Positions 1 to 9,282 of a stretch of 64,000 nt of DNA are shown piece by piece. The notes beneath the pieces were generated by a model, which ran no database searches, had not been told where the DNA came from, and saw nothing but the letters and a program-made list of their open reading frames with translations. The DNA comes from an uncultured delta proteobacterium. Lineage in GTDB: Bacteria > Desulfobacterota > Desulfobulbia > Desulfobulbales > Desulfocapsaceae. Location of the stretch: contig CAIQWD010000100.1 in the NCBI GenBank assembly GCA_903875445.1, positions 1 through 64,000 on the forward strand, written 5' to 3'. The stretch's first letter is position 1; each line of letters opens with the position of its first letter. The translations under genes were made by a program, and so were the position numbers.

Positions 1-300
1 ACCTTGCAGAACATCTACAAAACCACTAAGTAAAAGAAATATCCAAAAAACAAGAACCGGAACTCGCAATTTGCTATTGGTATACAACCCATGCTTTATA
101 ATCGAATATAAAAAGAAAAAGATAAATAAAAGAAGCCCTGTATCAGATACTTGGTGCGGAAATATAAAATTAGATTTGCCACCATCACCATAATTGACTT
201 CAAGATAGCTGGACGCAAGAATAAAAATTGATACAAAAACAATATGGTATTTCTTCAGTAAAAACTGAATAGAAGCAAAATAGAAAATTAAAAAATCCAT
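1..300 (-). CDS. Integral membrane protein, N-terminal part (possible polysaccharide polymerase)
   Basis: The gene runs off the left edge of the window, so only the first 100 codons are visible. It starts at an ATG at 300 and one base separates it from the stop of the pyruvyl transferase gene, so it is probably co-transcribed with it. The visible protein begins MDFLIFYFASIQFLLKK and has at least three hydrophobic stretches with short polar loops, so it is a multi-pass inner-membrane protein. Its place in a glycan locus, just after a flippase and a pyruvyl transferase, makes an O-antigen or EpsG-like polymerase the most likely identity. The catalytic part lies outside the window and this stays an inference. 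Confidence 0.6.
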   Translation of the reverse strand, partial: MDFLIFYFASIQFLLKKYHIVFVSIFILASSYLEVNYGDGGKSNFIFPHQVSDTGLLLFIFFFLYSIIKHGLYTNSKLRVPVLVFWIFLLLSGFVDVLQG

Positions 301-301
301 G

Positions 302-1330
302 TTATCTCAACCCATTTGTCAGAAACTTCATAGAATCGAGTTTAAGCATTGATAATTTCTTAAAAACATCTTCATAATTTATTTCCTGCAACAAGCCTGC
401 TGAATTGTATAATACATCCATATTCTTAAAATAACGTGTTTCTAATCCTAGCATTTCAAGGAGGTGTTTAATTCTACCGGCCCGGTTCGTATGCGCTGGC
501 ATAGCAATAAATTGTTTTTTGAAAATAATGGCAAATACTGTTCCATGAAATGAGTTGGTAATTACAAAGGTACTATTGGCAATCTGCGATAGCCATTTCT
601 CAACTGTCACCCATGGCTGATAGGATATTCCCTTATGTATCCTCCTTTCTGACAGCATTACCGGATGCGTATTTGTTTGTTTTGCAATATATTGGATCAG
701 TTTTAGCCACTCGTGCGTTGTTTTCAGCAGTGAAAAAACAACTAATGTTTTTTTATGAGGTTTTGTTTCTGGGATAATTAACGCGTCGTAGTTATCCAAC
801 AGCAATGTCGGGTCAATTGTTAACGTGGCATCAACATTAAAGATTTCTTTGCAAATCTGAACGCCTGAACTCTCTCTAACTCCAATGGCAGAAAATTTAT
901 TAAGGCAATTACGAACACCTGTCTCAATATTTTTTTCAGGCCATTCTGAAGTGCCGAAACTTGCAGCATACGAAATTCGCTTAACATGATTAGGCAGAAA
1001 ATTAAAAAAATAATCCAATGCTCTGTCCCCAGTCAGATCTGGATTCCACACCTGGTCACTTCCAACAATATATATATCATCCTTATTGACTTGGCAGTCG
1101 GTTAAGTTAACTTGGTGAGGCAAACGATTGCGCCTGAAGATATTAAAAAAAAGATCACCAATACGAAAGGTTAAGTTTCCTATAAAACCATGCTCAGGTT
1201 TGACTATCGGAATCCTTAGCAACTCGACATTATGGCCTAAATCAGTTAACACTTTGGACAGTGCATAACATTGGAGCATGGCGCCAAAGCTATTTTGGTT
1301 GGAAAATGTTAATAATTTAATATTATTCAT
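302..1330 (-). CDS. Polysaccharide pyruvyl transferase family protein
   Basis: A 342-residue protein with features of the polysaccharide pyruvyl transferase family (PF04230). It has an N-terminal nucleotide-fold start with NSFGAMLQCYALSKVL, an IVGSDQVWNP motif near residue 90, an ISYAASFG motif near residue 120, and a C-terminal TNSFHGTVFA motif. Members transfer pyruvate from phosphoenolpyruvate to sugars and form ketals on exopolysaccharides or secondary wall polymers. The start overlaps the end of the FrhB-like gene by 8 bp and the stop almost touches the next gene, so this looks like one operon. The acceptor sugar cannot be read from sequence. Base composition is more AT-rich than in the housekeeping genes of the window, as is common in exchanged glycan genes. 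Confidence 0.88.
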   Translation of the reverse strand: MNNIKLLTFSNQNSFGAMLQCYALSKVLTDLGHNVELLRIPIVKPEHGFIGNLTFRIGDLFFNIFRRNRLPHQVNLTDCQVNKDDIYIVGSDQVWNPDLTGDRALDYFFNFLPNHVKRISYAASFGTSEWPEKNIETGVRNCLNKFSAIGVRESSGVQICKEIFNVDATLTIDPTLLLDNYDALIIPETKPHKKTLVVFSLLKTTHEWLKLIQYIAKQTNTHPVMLSERRIHKGISYQPWVTVEKWLSQIANSTFVITNSFHGTVFAIIFKKQFIAMPAHTNRAGRIKHLLEMLGLETRYFKNMDVLYNSAGLLQEINYEDVFKKLSMLKLDSMKFLTNGLR

Positions 1331-2591
1331 GTAACATCGTTTTTAAAAATTCATTGTTATATTTATTTCGGATTTTAAGGCCAATTTTCCATAATATAAA
1401 ATTGAAGATTTTATAGGGAAGCCAGAGAATTTCAGAATTTTTGATTTTCCCTCCGTAGATCTTTCCTAGGATTTCGATTGGCAGGTGCGCAAAATTCCAG
1501 GCGAGCAGCCTACGTGCAGGATGAATTTTTAAAAATGGTAATTTCCTATAAACCATCTTGTTATATGGAAGAAATTCTTTCCAATTAATCGCATGGAGAG
1601 TGACATCAACCTTTTCTAAAATTTTCCGGCCAGCATGGCTGTGTGTAACAACACAGGACACTCCTTTATAATGTTCCTCTAAAAATGTTTTATCATTCCA
1701 GAAATCTGCCAATGTCAAATCCGCCTTTCTATTAAGTTTAGTAAATTGACAATCCCCGCAACTGTAACGAGCGGAGTATCCACTTAAGAAACCGTTAAAT
1801 ACAAAGTTTTGTGGGGCATAATCTACTACGGCACATTCATTGGTGCCATGACCAATCCTATCATTACTGCAGTAACGAACGGTAATTTTTTGGGATTTTT
1901 CCCATCCCTCATTTTTGTTGCGGTAGCTCACATTAATTTTTTTGGGATTTTCTGATCCGGCAAGGACTGCAGGGTAAATATATTTTACAAATCGTTGAAG
2001 AAAATGAGACGATGGAAAACCGGAGCATACAAGATCGGAGGTCAGAAGCAAATCCGAATCACCGAGCTTTCCCAAGAAAGAATAAAGACCCGCGACCTGG
2101 CATGGGACACCTGAGAAAAAGACAAGATGGTTCTCTTTTAACTTTTCCTTTACCGCACAATATATTCCTGTCGAATCTCCCTGTTGATATTTAGACCCTT
2201 GCATCCGAGCAATGTCGCCTTGATTGTTGCTAATAATGTGCCTTACCTTGATACCATCCATAACCGCACCTGCAACATAACCCCCGTATCGGATTATGTG
2301 ATATGCTATTGCCGCGAAAATTCCGCCTGAAGAGCTTTTCATTCTGATGGCGTCATCATTTGCCCAAGCAGCATATGGGGTTGATGTTGACTTTTCGCTT
2401 TCATAAGAAAAATCATTGACAACCGGGCATGATTTTTCGCAATTACCGCAACCCGTGCACCTATCTTCTCTAAAAATCACATATAAGTGTCCGTCATCAG
2501 CCCATTCTCCGTTGAGGGCAGAAAAGCCACAAGAGTCAACGCAGGCCATACAGCCGGTGCAGGTATATTTTGTTGCTAAATTGGGAGTCAT
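1323..2591 (-). CDS. FrhB/coenzyme F420 hydrogenase beta-subunit family iron-sulfur protein of a glycan locus
   Basis: The protein has 422 residues from the ATG at 2591; a TTG three codons upstream is a less likely start. Two ferredoxin-type 4Fe-4S motifs lie at the N-terminus (CTGCMACVDSC, then CTGCGNCEKSCP). They are followed by the FrhB N- and C-terminal domains, with SSGGIFAAIA near residue 90 and the conserved FSGVPCQVAGL near residue 160. A further cysteine cluster, CGDCQF, lies near residue 280. FrhB-like proteins are flavin- and Fe-S-binding redox proteins. Versions next to pyruvyl transferases are common in exopolysaccharide clusters, where they are thought to modify sugars, but the reaction is not established. 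The start overlaps the stop of an acyltransferase remnant in an ATGA arrangement, so this gene once followed an intact acyltransferase. Confidence 0.85.
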   Translation of the reverse strand: MTPNLATKYTCTGCMACVDSCGFSALNGEWADDGHLYVIFREDRCTGCGNCEKSCPVVNDFSYESEKSTSTPYAAWANDDAIRMKSSSGGIFAAIAYHIIRYGGYVAGAVMDGIKVRHIISNNQGDIARMQGSKYQQGDSTGIYCAVKEKLKENHLVFFSGVPCQVAGLYSFLGKLGDSDLLLTSDLVCSGFPSSHFLQRFVKYIYPAVLAGSENPKKINVSYRNKNEGWEKSQKITVRYCSNDRIGHGTNECAVVDYAPQNFVFNGFLSGYSARYSCGDCQFTKLNRKADLTLADFWNDKTFLEEHYKGVSCVVTHSHAGRKILEKVDVTLHAINWKEFLPYNKMVYRKLPFLKIHPARRLLAWNFAHLPIEILGKIYGGKIKNSEILWLPYKIFNFILWKIGLKIRNKYNNEFLKTMLHE

Positions 2592-2745
2592 TTTGTCCAA
2601 TCAATAGTATCATCTATGATTTTTGCTGGAACACCTTCAACTAATGCCCTTGGCGGAACGTCTTTATTTACCAATCAACGAACGGCAATTATGGAGTCAT
2701 TGCCAACAATTACACCCTTTATAACAATGGCAGTTAGACTGAGCA
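2588..2745 (-). pseudogene. Remnant of a hexapeptide-repeat (LbH) acyltransferase
   Basis: Between the flippase and the FrhB-like gene the minus strand encodes a fragment reading IVIKGVIVGNDSIIAVR, an in-frame TGA (2674-2676), then LVNKDVPPRALVEGVPAKII to a normal stop at 2588-2590. This is the usual C-terminal signature of left-handed beta-helix sugar O-acetyltransferases (IIG.nsiIaagSvV.kdvpp..lv.GvPAK). Only about 50 codons of a normal 180-220 survive, and the TGA breaks even these. The stop overlaps the ATG of the next gene. It is an inactivated decoration gene, so the polysaccharide probably lost an acetyl group. Confidence 0.82.
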
Positions 2746-2748
2746 TAC

Positions 2749-4203
2749 CTATTTTGTTGAACAAATCTTTTTGATAATATCTATGTCCATGTATTTTTTT
2801 AAATACACGTATACCCAAGTTCCTGCACATATTATTAGAAAACTACCGACATAATAATTATATTTTTCTAAATAAATAGCACTATACAATGCTGCACTTA
2901 TAAAAATACTTGATATGAGAAAAATTTTTTTTAAGAGATATGAAAATTTAAATCCAGTAATTTTATGACATGCTATATAAGTCAAACATAAATACACAAT
3001 ATAGGCTGCGAAATAGTTGATACCTAACCCATTGAAGCCAAATTTACTAGAAAAAATAATCAACAATAAGTAATCTCCCGTCCAAAATATAGCTTGAATA
3101 ATTATATATGTAAAAGGCTTATTATGCGCCATAATAAGATAGGAAAAGGGAAACGCGATGACACGCAAACTCACCCCTAAAACTTGCCACCGAATAATAC
3201 TTACACCGATAATAAATTCGGTAGAATAGAGCATATGAAGAATAATGGGGGAAAATGTAATAATGCCCAACACTCCAATTGAAGCAACTAAAGTTCCTAA
3301 TTCAATCTGTTCATTAACTGTTTCATTTAACTTCTGTGAATTATTTATTAGTTTCATTATACGGGGCATGAAATCTACACCCATTGCGCTTAAGATAGTT
3401 CCAATATACAAGTTAGAGATTGTCCAGCTTGCTTGGTAAATACCGACTGCTGTTAAATCATAATTTTTTGCAAGATAAGTACGGGACAATAAAGTCATCA
3501 CAGAAGCTATAATTCCGGCCGCACTATACCCTAACCCCAGATAAATGAGCTTTTTAAATATATTTTTTGCTTCTTCGTTGGATGGTCTAATGGGCTTTAT
3601 GTTTGTTTGTCTCACGAACCACCATGTTGATAAAACAGCTGTAAATCCGATGGCTACTAGAAATATAGGAATCCCATTCAAACCGAGAATATATGCAAGC
3701 GTGATACAAGCCACAGATCCTACGATCGAACCGATTATTTGGCTTATAGCAATCCCACGTATATCACGAAGACCATTTAATATTGCCAATTGGCCTTTTG
3801 ATACACCGTTGCATAATATAGCAAAAGAAACGACCATCACTCCCACGTAGTACTCTTTTGTTCCAAACAATAAAGCGCTTACATTTTTTGAAAATATTAT
3901 AGACAGTAACGTAATAGACAAGGAAAAATAGAGTAAAGCCCGCTTAAAAATCCAAATACATTTTGCCACAGCAACATGATCATCATTTTTAGCTATTTCA
4001 CGTACACCGCTTTGATCTAAACCCAAAACAGAAAAAGCCGACACCATTTCAATATACGTACTATATAAACCCCAAATTCCGAAACCCTTGGCGCCTAAAA
4101 CTACCGAGATAATTTTATTCCTGAGAGCTCCAAATATGATTTGTATCACCTGAACAATCGCTATCATGCCGGTTGTTCTGACAATTTCTTTATAAGAAGA
4201 CAT
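2749..4203 (-). CDS. Wzx-type oligosaccharide flippase
   Basis: A 484-residue polytopic membrane protein from the ATG at 4203, which has a GGAG ribosome site 7-8 bases upstream; the reading frame extends 17 codons further without support. It starts MSSYKEIVRTTGMIAIVQ and continues with 12-14 hydrophobic segments. An N-terminal GLDQSGVREIAK stretch near residue 60 is typical of the polysaccharide biosynthesis/MATE-like flippase family. It should move undecaprenyl-diphosphate-linked repeat units across the inner membrane for polymerisation. It lies between gmd and acyltransferase remnants in the variable arm of the glycan locus. The sequence is AT-rich relative to the rest of the window. Confidence 0.87.
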   Translation of the reverse strand: MSSYKEIVRTTGMIAIVQVIQIIFGALRNKIISVVLGAKGFGIWGLYSTYIEMVSAFSVLGLDQSGVREIAKNDDHVAVAKCIWIFKRALLYFSLSITLLSIIFSKNVSALLFGTKEYYVGVMVVSFAILCNGVSKGQLAILNGLRDIRGIAISQIIGSIVGSVACITLAYILGLNGIPIFLVAIGFTAVLSTWWFVRQTNIKPIRPSNEEAKNIFKKLIYLGLGYSAAGIIASVMTLLSRTYLAKNYDLTAVGIYQASWTISNLYIGTILSAMGVDFMPRIMKLINNSQKLNETVNEQIELGTLVASIGVLGIITFSPIILHMLYSTEFIIGVSIIRWQVLGVSLRVIAFPFSYLIMAHNKPFTYIIIQAIFWTGDYLLLIIFSSKFGFNGLGINYFAAYIVYLCLTYIACHKITGFKFSYLLKKIFLISSIFISAALYSAIYLEKYNYYVGSFLIICAGTWVYVYLKKYMDIDIIKKICSTK

Positions 4204-4303
4204 CAGGATCTCCAAGACCAAATGAGAGGACATCCGCATAAAAAAAGGGGGCAAATCTTTGCTTGACCCTTCTTGTTCTACTTCTCGCTTTCATTTTCTT
4301 TTC

Positions 4304-6099
<1,796 letters not shown>

Positions 6100-6517
6100 T
6101 GGAGATCGGATTCGGGGTCGGGGTATCTGAGTATTTCTGCTGCATCCCTTCGAGAGTCGTTCTTCGACTATACAAGGATAGGCTGCTGCTGTCAAGCAGA
6201 AAGAATGGGTACATTTCCGGCCCAAGGTGGCAGGTGACGGAAGGTTTCCGCACATTTTGCTCCTGTACTGTCTCTGGTCCGAAATCTGAAATCAGAAAAC
6301 AGCATTGCCAAGCTTTAGCAAATTCGGTGCCATCTGGACGATCTTTCGCTGGAATGGTGCTGGCCTGCCTCCGGGGATAAACAAGAATGAAGTGATTTCT
6401 GTCTACGGAATGGTTGTGCGGAAATACGGAATAGTGGCCCTGAAAAACGAAAATGTTGGTTAGTTTTGCTCGTCGTTGGGATTAAAGAATTGCAGTGTAG
6501 GGAACGGCAGGAGACGA
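6100..6517. other. Intergenic stretch without a supported gene
   Basis: About 420 bases between the sugar transferase start and the vapBC promoter. Only short frames occur, with no family signature and no good ribosome site. Base composition changes here from the glycan locus to the toxin-antitoxin region, so this may hold the recombination border, but no direct repeat or integrase site was recognised. Confidence 0.5.
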
Positions 6518-6557
6518 TTGCTTTTTTCAATCAGAATGTATACACTGTTTGTATATA
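6518..6557 (+). promoter_or_regulatory. vapBC promoter with pseudo-palindromic operator
   Basis: A -35-like TTGCTT (6518-6523) and a -10-like TACACT (6541-6546) are separated by 17 bases. The -10 is embedded in an imperfect palindrome at 6538-6557 (GTATACA, CTGTT, TGTATAT). AbrB/SpoVT-fold antitoxins bind such palindromes and repress their own operon, so this is a plausible VapB/VapBC operator. It ends about 20 bases before the vapB start. Confidence 0.5.
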
Positions 6558-6575
6558 TTCAACATGGAGAGGATT

Positions 6576-6806
6576 ATGGATACAGCAAAGCTTTTCAAGA
6601 GCGGCAACTCCCAAGCCGTGCGTTTACCGAAGGATTTCAGGCTTCCCGGCCAGAAGGTCAGGATTTTTCGCAGGGGAAATCAGATCATCCTTGAACCCTT
6701 GGAAGTAACCTGGGACGCTTTTTTTGCCTCGCTTGACGATTTTCCCGAGGATTTTATGGAAAATGGACGACAGCAGCCTGATGGGCAGACAAGGGAGTCA
6801 TTTTGA
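6576..6806 (+). CDS. vapB: VapB-type antitoxin (AbrB/SpoVT fold)
   Basis: A 76-residue protein beginning MDTAKLFKSGNSQAVRLPKD, the canonical start of AbrB-fold VapB antitoxins (kvFksGnSQAVRlPkefr). The start at 6576 is chosen over upstream codons because of the GGAGAGG ribosome site just before it. The N-terminal half should form the DNA-binding swapped-hairpin. The acidic, Phe- and Asp-rich C-terminal half (WDAFFASLDDFPEDF) should bind and block VapC. The stop overlaps the VapC start, the usual arrangement for translational coupling. Confidence 0.92.
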   Translation: MDTAKLFKSGNSQAVRLPKDFRLPGQKVRIFRRGNQIILEPLEVTWDAFFASLDDFPEDFMENGRQQPDGQTRESF

Positions 6807-7207
6807 TGCATTTCTTGCTCGATACCAACATCTGCATCTATCTCATCAAGAACCGGCCGCCGGGAGTTCTCGAAAAATTCAAACAGCATCAGCCTTCGGA
6901 GGTTGCGATTTCCACCATTACCCTGTTCGAGCTTGAATACGGAGCCGAAAAAAGCAATTGGAAGCAGCAGTCCCAAAAGGCTCTGAAAAATTTTTTGTCG
7001 CCTCTTGACATCGTTGATCTGGACCGGGCCGCTGCTAATGAAGCGGCTGTTATCCGGGCGAAACTCGAGAAAAAAGGTACACCCATAGGCCCGTATGATA
7101 TACTTATCGCCGGCCTGGCCAGATCCCGTTCAATGACCCTGGTGACCAACGATATTAAGGAATTTTCAAGAGTTGACGGCTTGTTGCTGGAAAATTGGAC
7201 AGAATAA
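6806..7207 (+). CDS. vapC: VapC-type PIN-domain ribonuclease toxin
   Basis: A 133-residue PIN-domain protein starting at the ATG at 6806, which shares a base with the vapB stop (TGATG). The acidic residues of the PIN active site are visible: MHFLLDTNICIYL (Asp near 6), the Glu in TLFELEYG (near 45), the Asp in PIGPYDILIAG (near 96) and the Asp in LVTNDIKEF (near 115). Length and motif order are normal, so it appears intact. VapC toxins cleave specific RNAs, often initiator tRNA. The 3' end overlaps the tail of a truncated HEPN gene on the other strand, which marks a rearrangement point. Confidence 0.92.
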   Translation: MHFLLDTNICIYLIKNRPPGVLEKFKQHQPSEVAISTITLFELEYGAEKSNWKQQSQKALKNFLSPLDIVDLDRAAANEAAVIRAKLEKKGTPIGPYDILIAGLARSRSMTLVTNDIKEFSRVDGLLLENWTE

Positions 7208-7348
7208 TAATGGTGGCAAGATGCATGCAAGGAAAGCATAGTATATTTTACTGGCCGCATCCGGGACATGACCATCATCCAGCAGATCCGCAGCTACAAG
7301 CAAGGCATGATCCGCCTTATCCAGATATCTCCTTATCTCCTCAGTCAT
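7166..7348 (-). pseudogene. Truncated HEPN-domain gene of an MNT/HEPN pair
   Basis: The first 39 codons read MTEEIRRYLDKADHALLVAA and on to SKIYYAF, the typical start of small HEPN proteins. After about position 7230 the frame runs into unrelated residues (LACILPPLLF) derived from DNA beyond the vapC gene, and stops. A normal partner has about 120-135 residues with an RxxxxH motif, which is missing here. The start overlaps the end of the nucleotidyltransferase gene at 7345-7348. It is a 3'-truncated gene without its catalytic half. Confidence 0.78.
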
Positions 7349-7704
7349 ATCGCAATGCCTTCTTGCATAACATTTCGATAAAATGAGAAACCTTTCGCGG
7401 CAGCTGCACGAAACCGATCCTCAGTAAAGACCTTGAGGGAGATCATTGGCTTGAAATCACGATCCCACATCACATTGTAGGCGATCTCATCCAGCATAGA
7501 CTCCAACTCCGGAGTTTTTTCATCTACCAATGCAACCAGATCAAGGTCGGAATCATCGGCCGCATCTCCCCGTACACGCGAACCGTAGAGGATTAACTCC
7601 CGGATATGCGGCAGTACCTCTGTTGGTATTCGTTGCCTCAGTTCTTCAACGATCTCCTGGTCTATTATCCCCTTAATTGCCACCTCACTCTCCTTATTGG
7701 ACAT
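7345..7704 (-). CDS. MNT-type minimal nucleotidyltransferase, partner of the truncated HEPN gene
   Basis: A 119-residue protein with the nucleotidyltransferase signature GSRVRGDAADDSDLDL near residues 41-56 (GSx10DxD). It belongs to the minimal nucleotidyltransferase family, whose members modify and neutralise HEPN toxins by AMP transfer. Length is normal and the active-site residues are present, so the antitoxin half appears intact while its HEPN partner downstream is broken. It may have been kept by chance or may act on another HEPN protein such as the HepT encoded 200 bp upstream; the latter is speculation. Confidence 0.85.
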   Translation of the reverse strand: MSNKESEVAIKGIIDQEIVEELRQRIPTEVLPHIRELILYGSRVRGDAADDSDLDLVALVDEKTPELESMLDEIAYNVMWDRDFKPMISLKVFTEDRFRAAAAKGFSFYRNVMQEGIAI

Positions 7705-7756
7705 ACCGCACCTCGTTTAAAATTCGATCCCGTAAGCGCGGTTTAACAGCCTCCTT

Positions 7757-7808
7757 TTGAGATGGGGTCGGACCGAGCTATCTATATGATCGTTCAACAT
7801 TTAAATCC
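7757..7808 (+). repeat. 52-bp repeat, copy 1 (other copy at 9165-9216)
   Basis: An ungapped alignment with 9165-9216 gives 44 of 52 identical bases. Both copies lie just upstream of minus-strand antitoxin-like genes and read the same way on the plus strand. In one frame from the ATGGGG they encode closely similar peptides containing IVQHLNP here and IIQHLDP in the other copy. Confidence 0.75.
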
Positions 7809-7838
7809 CAAAAATACGTGTTTTCCGCTCTTAAATGC

Positions 7839-7891
7839 AGGATGCACTCTGTGCACCTATAAAACCTGAGATGGTGCACGGAGTGCACCCT
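7839..7891. repeat. Palindromic GGTGCAC element
   Basis: The arms TGCACTCTGTGCACC (7843-7857) and GGTGCACGGAGTGCA (7873-7887) are inverted repeats with one mismatch and a 15-base loop, extendable to about 19 bp. It lies just downstream of the HepT stop, so on the minus strand it could end transcription of hepT-mntA or stabilise the mRNA. No T-run follows. Its form also resembles small dispersed palindromes found in many genomes. Confidence 0.55.
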
Positions 7892-7900
7892 ACACTCGAG

Positions 7901-8263
7901 TTAACTTGAAAGCTCATTGGAATAACTCGCCCTTTTTAACTTTTTCAATTCGTGCAACAACACCGGGATATCATCCTGAATAATACTCCAGAGGACATCG
8001 TTGTCTATTCCCAGATAACCGTGAATCAGTCGGTTACGAGTTGCCACAACCTGTCGCCAGGGGATTGACGAAGCAGGTTCGCGAATTGTATCCGGGATAT
8101 GTGTTGCAGCCTCTCCCAGTAACTCCAGCATTCTTATTGTTGCATCGTATGACTTCTCGTCAGATTCAAATCCCTTTCGATCCAGCCGTTCGGTATAGGA
8201 TAGCACCTTTTCGCAAAATTTGATCATGTCATCCAGATAGAATCTCCATTCCCGTTCAGACAT
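7901..8263 (-). CDS. hepT: HepT-like HEPN ribonuclease toxin (DUF86 family)
   Basis: A 120-residue protein from the ATG at 8263 (MSEREWRFYLDDMIKFCEKV). It carries the DUF86/HepT signature: a long helical N-terminus, LGEAATHIP near residue 60, and the RNA-cleaving RxxxxH motif in ATRNRLIHGYLGID near residues 80-93, including the tyrosine that MntA partners modify. The upstream frame of 51 more codons overlaps mntA and has no support. The start overlaps the end of the nucleotidyltransferase gene by 8 bp. Length and motif are complete, so this HEPN/MNT (type VII) module looks functional. Confidence 0.88.
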   Translation of the reverse strand: MSEREWRFYLDDMIKFCEKVLSYTERLDRKGFESDEKSYDATIRMLELLGEAATHIPDTIREPASSIPWRQVVATRNRLIHGYLGIDNDVLWSIIQDDIPVLLHELKKLKRASYSNELSS

Positions 8264-8546
8264 AGATCGCCTCGTTTTCGATATATGTCCTAAGCTCGGG
8301 TCGAAGTGCCTTTTCAGTAACCAGGTCGATGCTGCATCCAAAGAGATCCTCCAACATGAACTGAACACCAAAATATTTTGAAGAGGTGGCAGGTCCATCA
8401 AAGGCCACCAGGACATCTACATCGCTTCTCTGGTTGGCATCATCACGGGCCATCGATCCGAACAAGGCCAGGCGGGTAACTCCGAACCGTCCAGTCAATT
8501 CAGGTTTAACCCTGGTAAGTGTATCGAGCGCATCTTGCCGATTCAT
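8256..8546 (-). CDS. mntA: MntA-like nucleotidyltransferase antitoxin
   Basis: A 96-residue minimal nucleotidyltransferase with GSMARDDANQRSDVDVLV near residues 30-47 and the family pattern FGVQFMLEDLFGCSIDLV after it. Members AMPylate HepT and so switch off its RNase activity. It precedes and overlaps hepT, as in known HepT/MntA modules. The reading frame is complete and neither catalytic Asp is missing. Confidence 0.88.
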   Translation of the reverse strand: MNRQDALDTLTRVKPELTGRFGVTRLALFGSMARDDANQRSDVDVLVAFDGPATSSKYFGVQFMLEDLFGCSIDLVTEKALRPELRTYIENEAIYV

Positions 8547-8578
8547 ATCAGTAATTTCCTATTTTCCTCTGATTTTAT

Positions 8579-8618
8579 GTATCTATTCAGCACTATTGAC
8601 AAAGTTCCCCCTCCCCTT
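8579..8618 (+). repeat. 40-bp dispersed repeat, copy 1 (other copy at 56744-56783)
   Basis: The segment matches 56744-56783 at 37 of 40 positions and contains the identical core TTCAGCACTATTGACAAA followed by a C-rich tail. Here the C-rich tail continues into GCGGGAGAGGGG, which can pair back with it as a hairpin. Both copies are in non-coding DNA. Confidence 0.75.
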
Positions 8619-8784
8619 GCGGGAGAGGGGAGCTAAAACCAATCAGACAGAGTACATACACTTGAAATATATTGAATAGTTGCGCAAAAACAAGCATATA
8701 GATTTCGAGATATGGATTTCTGCAAACTGAAAACCCTTGGACTTCATGAAACAAAGTACACTTTAATCGGATGAACCACTTGTC

Positions 8785-8907
8785 ACCACCGATAAACTGC
8801 AGAGGACAACCGAAGAAGGGACCAGCGCCTGCAAACGTTCACGTTATTGGTGAGTCCTGATTATTCAGAAAAGAAATACAGGCATTTGTATCTAGCAAAT
8901 ATGTCAT
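8785..8907 (-). pseudogene. Frameshifted, truncated VapC (PIN) toxin
   Basis: The frame opens with an ATG at 8907 that overlaps the antitoxin stop (ATGA) and reads MTYLLDTNACISFLNNQDSP then IT, a canonical PIN-domain start. It then meets TGA. Shifting the frame at this point restores a further family-like stretch, RLQALVPSSVVLCS. Homology then ends near 8785. A working VapC has about 130 residues, so all but one of the acidic active-site residues are lost. Confidence 0.8.
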
Positions 8908-9146
8908 CGTATGGTATCTCGCACTTCATACTCTCCTTGGTTTTCACGAACCAAAGGTGTGCCGGCAAAACAACCGGCAGTCTTTGTAAAAAAGTCTTTG
9001 GGCCATATGTCAACTGTCTCCGGTATTGACCTCATTTCATCTATGGGCATGACAATAACTTCCAGGGTGCGGTTTCTAAAAGCCTTTGGAATTTTTATTG
9101 ATATGCGATCGGAATCAACCTTTTGTATTTTTCTTAACACTTGCAT
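8904..9146 (-). CDS. VapB-like antitoxin of a broken VapBC pair
   Basis: An 80-residue protein starting MQVLRKIQKVDSDRISIKIP. The short N-terminal beta/helix region (KIPKAFRNRTLEVIVMPID) followed by a polar tail is typical of small antitoxins encoded directly before PIN toxins. The stop overlaps the start of a vapC remnant, which supports the assignment. A purine-rich AAGGA precedes the start. The frame is complete although the toxin is not. Confidence 0.7.
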   Translation of the reverse strand: MQVLRKIQKVDSDRISIKIPKAFRNRTLEVIVMPIDEMRSIPETVDIWPKDFFTKTAGCFAGTPLVRENQGEYEVRDTIR

Positions 9147-9164
9147 AGTCTTTTCTGTCCTTTG

Positions 9165-9216
9165 TTGAAATGGGGGCCGACCAAGCTATTTATTTGATCA
9201 TTCAACATTTAGATCC
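9165..9216 (+). repeat. 52-bp repeat, copy 2 (other copy at 7757-7808)
   Basis: This is the partner of the repeat at 7757, with 44 of 52 bases identical. In the frame starting at the ATG at 9170 it encodes GADQAIYLIIQHLDPLNST. The two copies differ mainly by conservative codon changes (Ser/Ala, Arg/Gln, Met/Leu, Val/Ile, Asn/Asp), which suggests both derive from a once-coding sequence. Confidence 0.75.
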
Positions 9217-9282
9217 ACTAAACTCTACAATCATAGCAGATACCTCCGGGATTTTCTTGCTATTTATCGCGCAAGGTGGACC

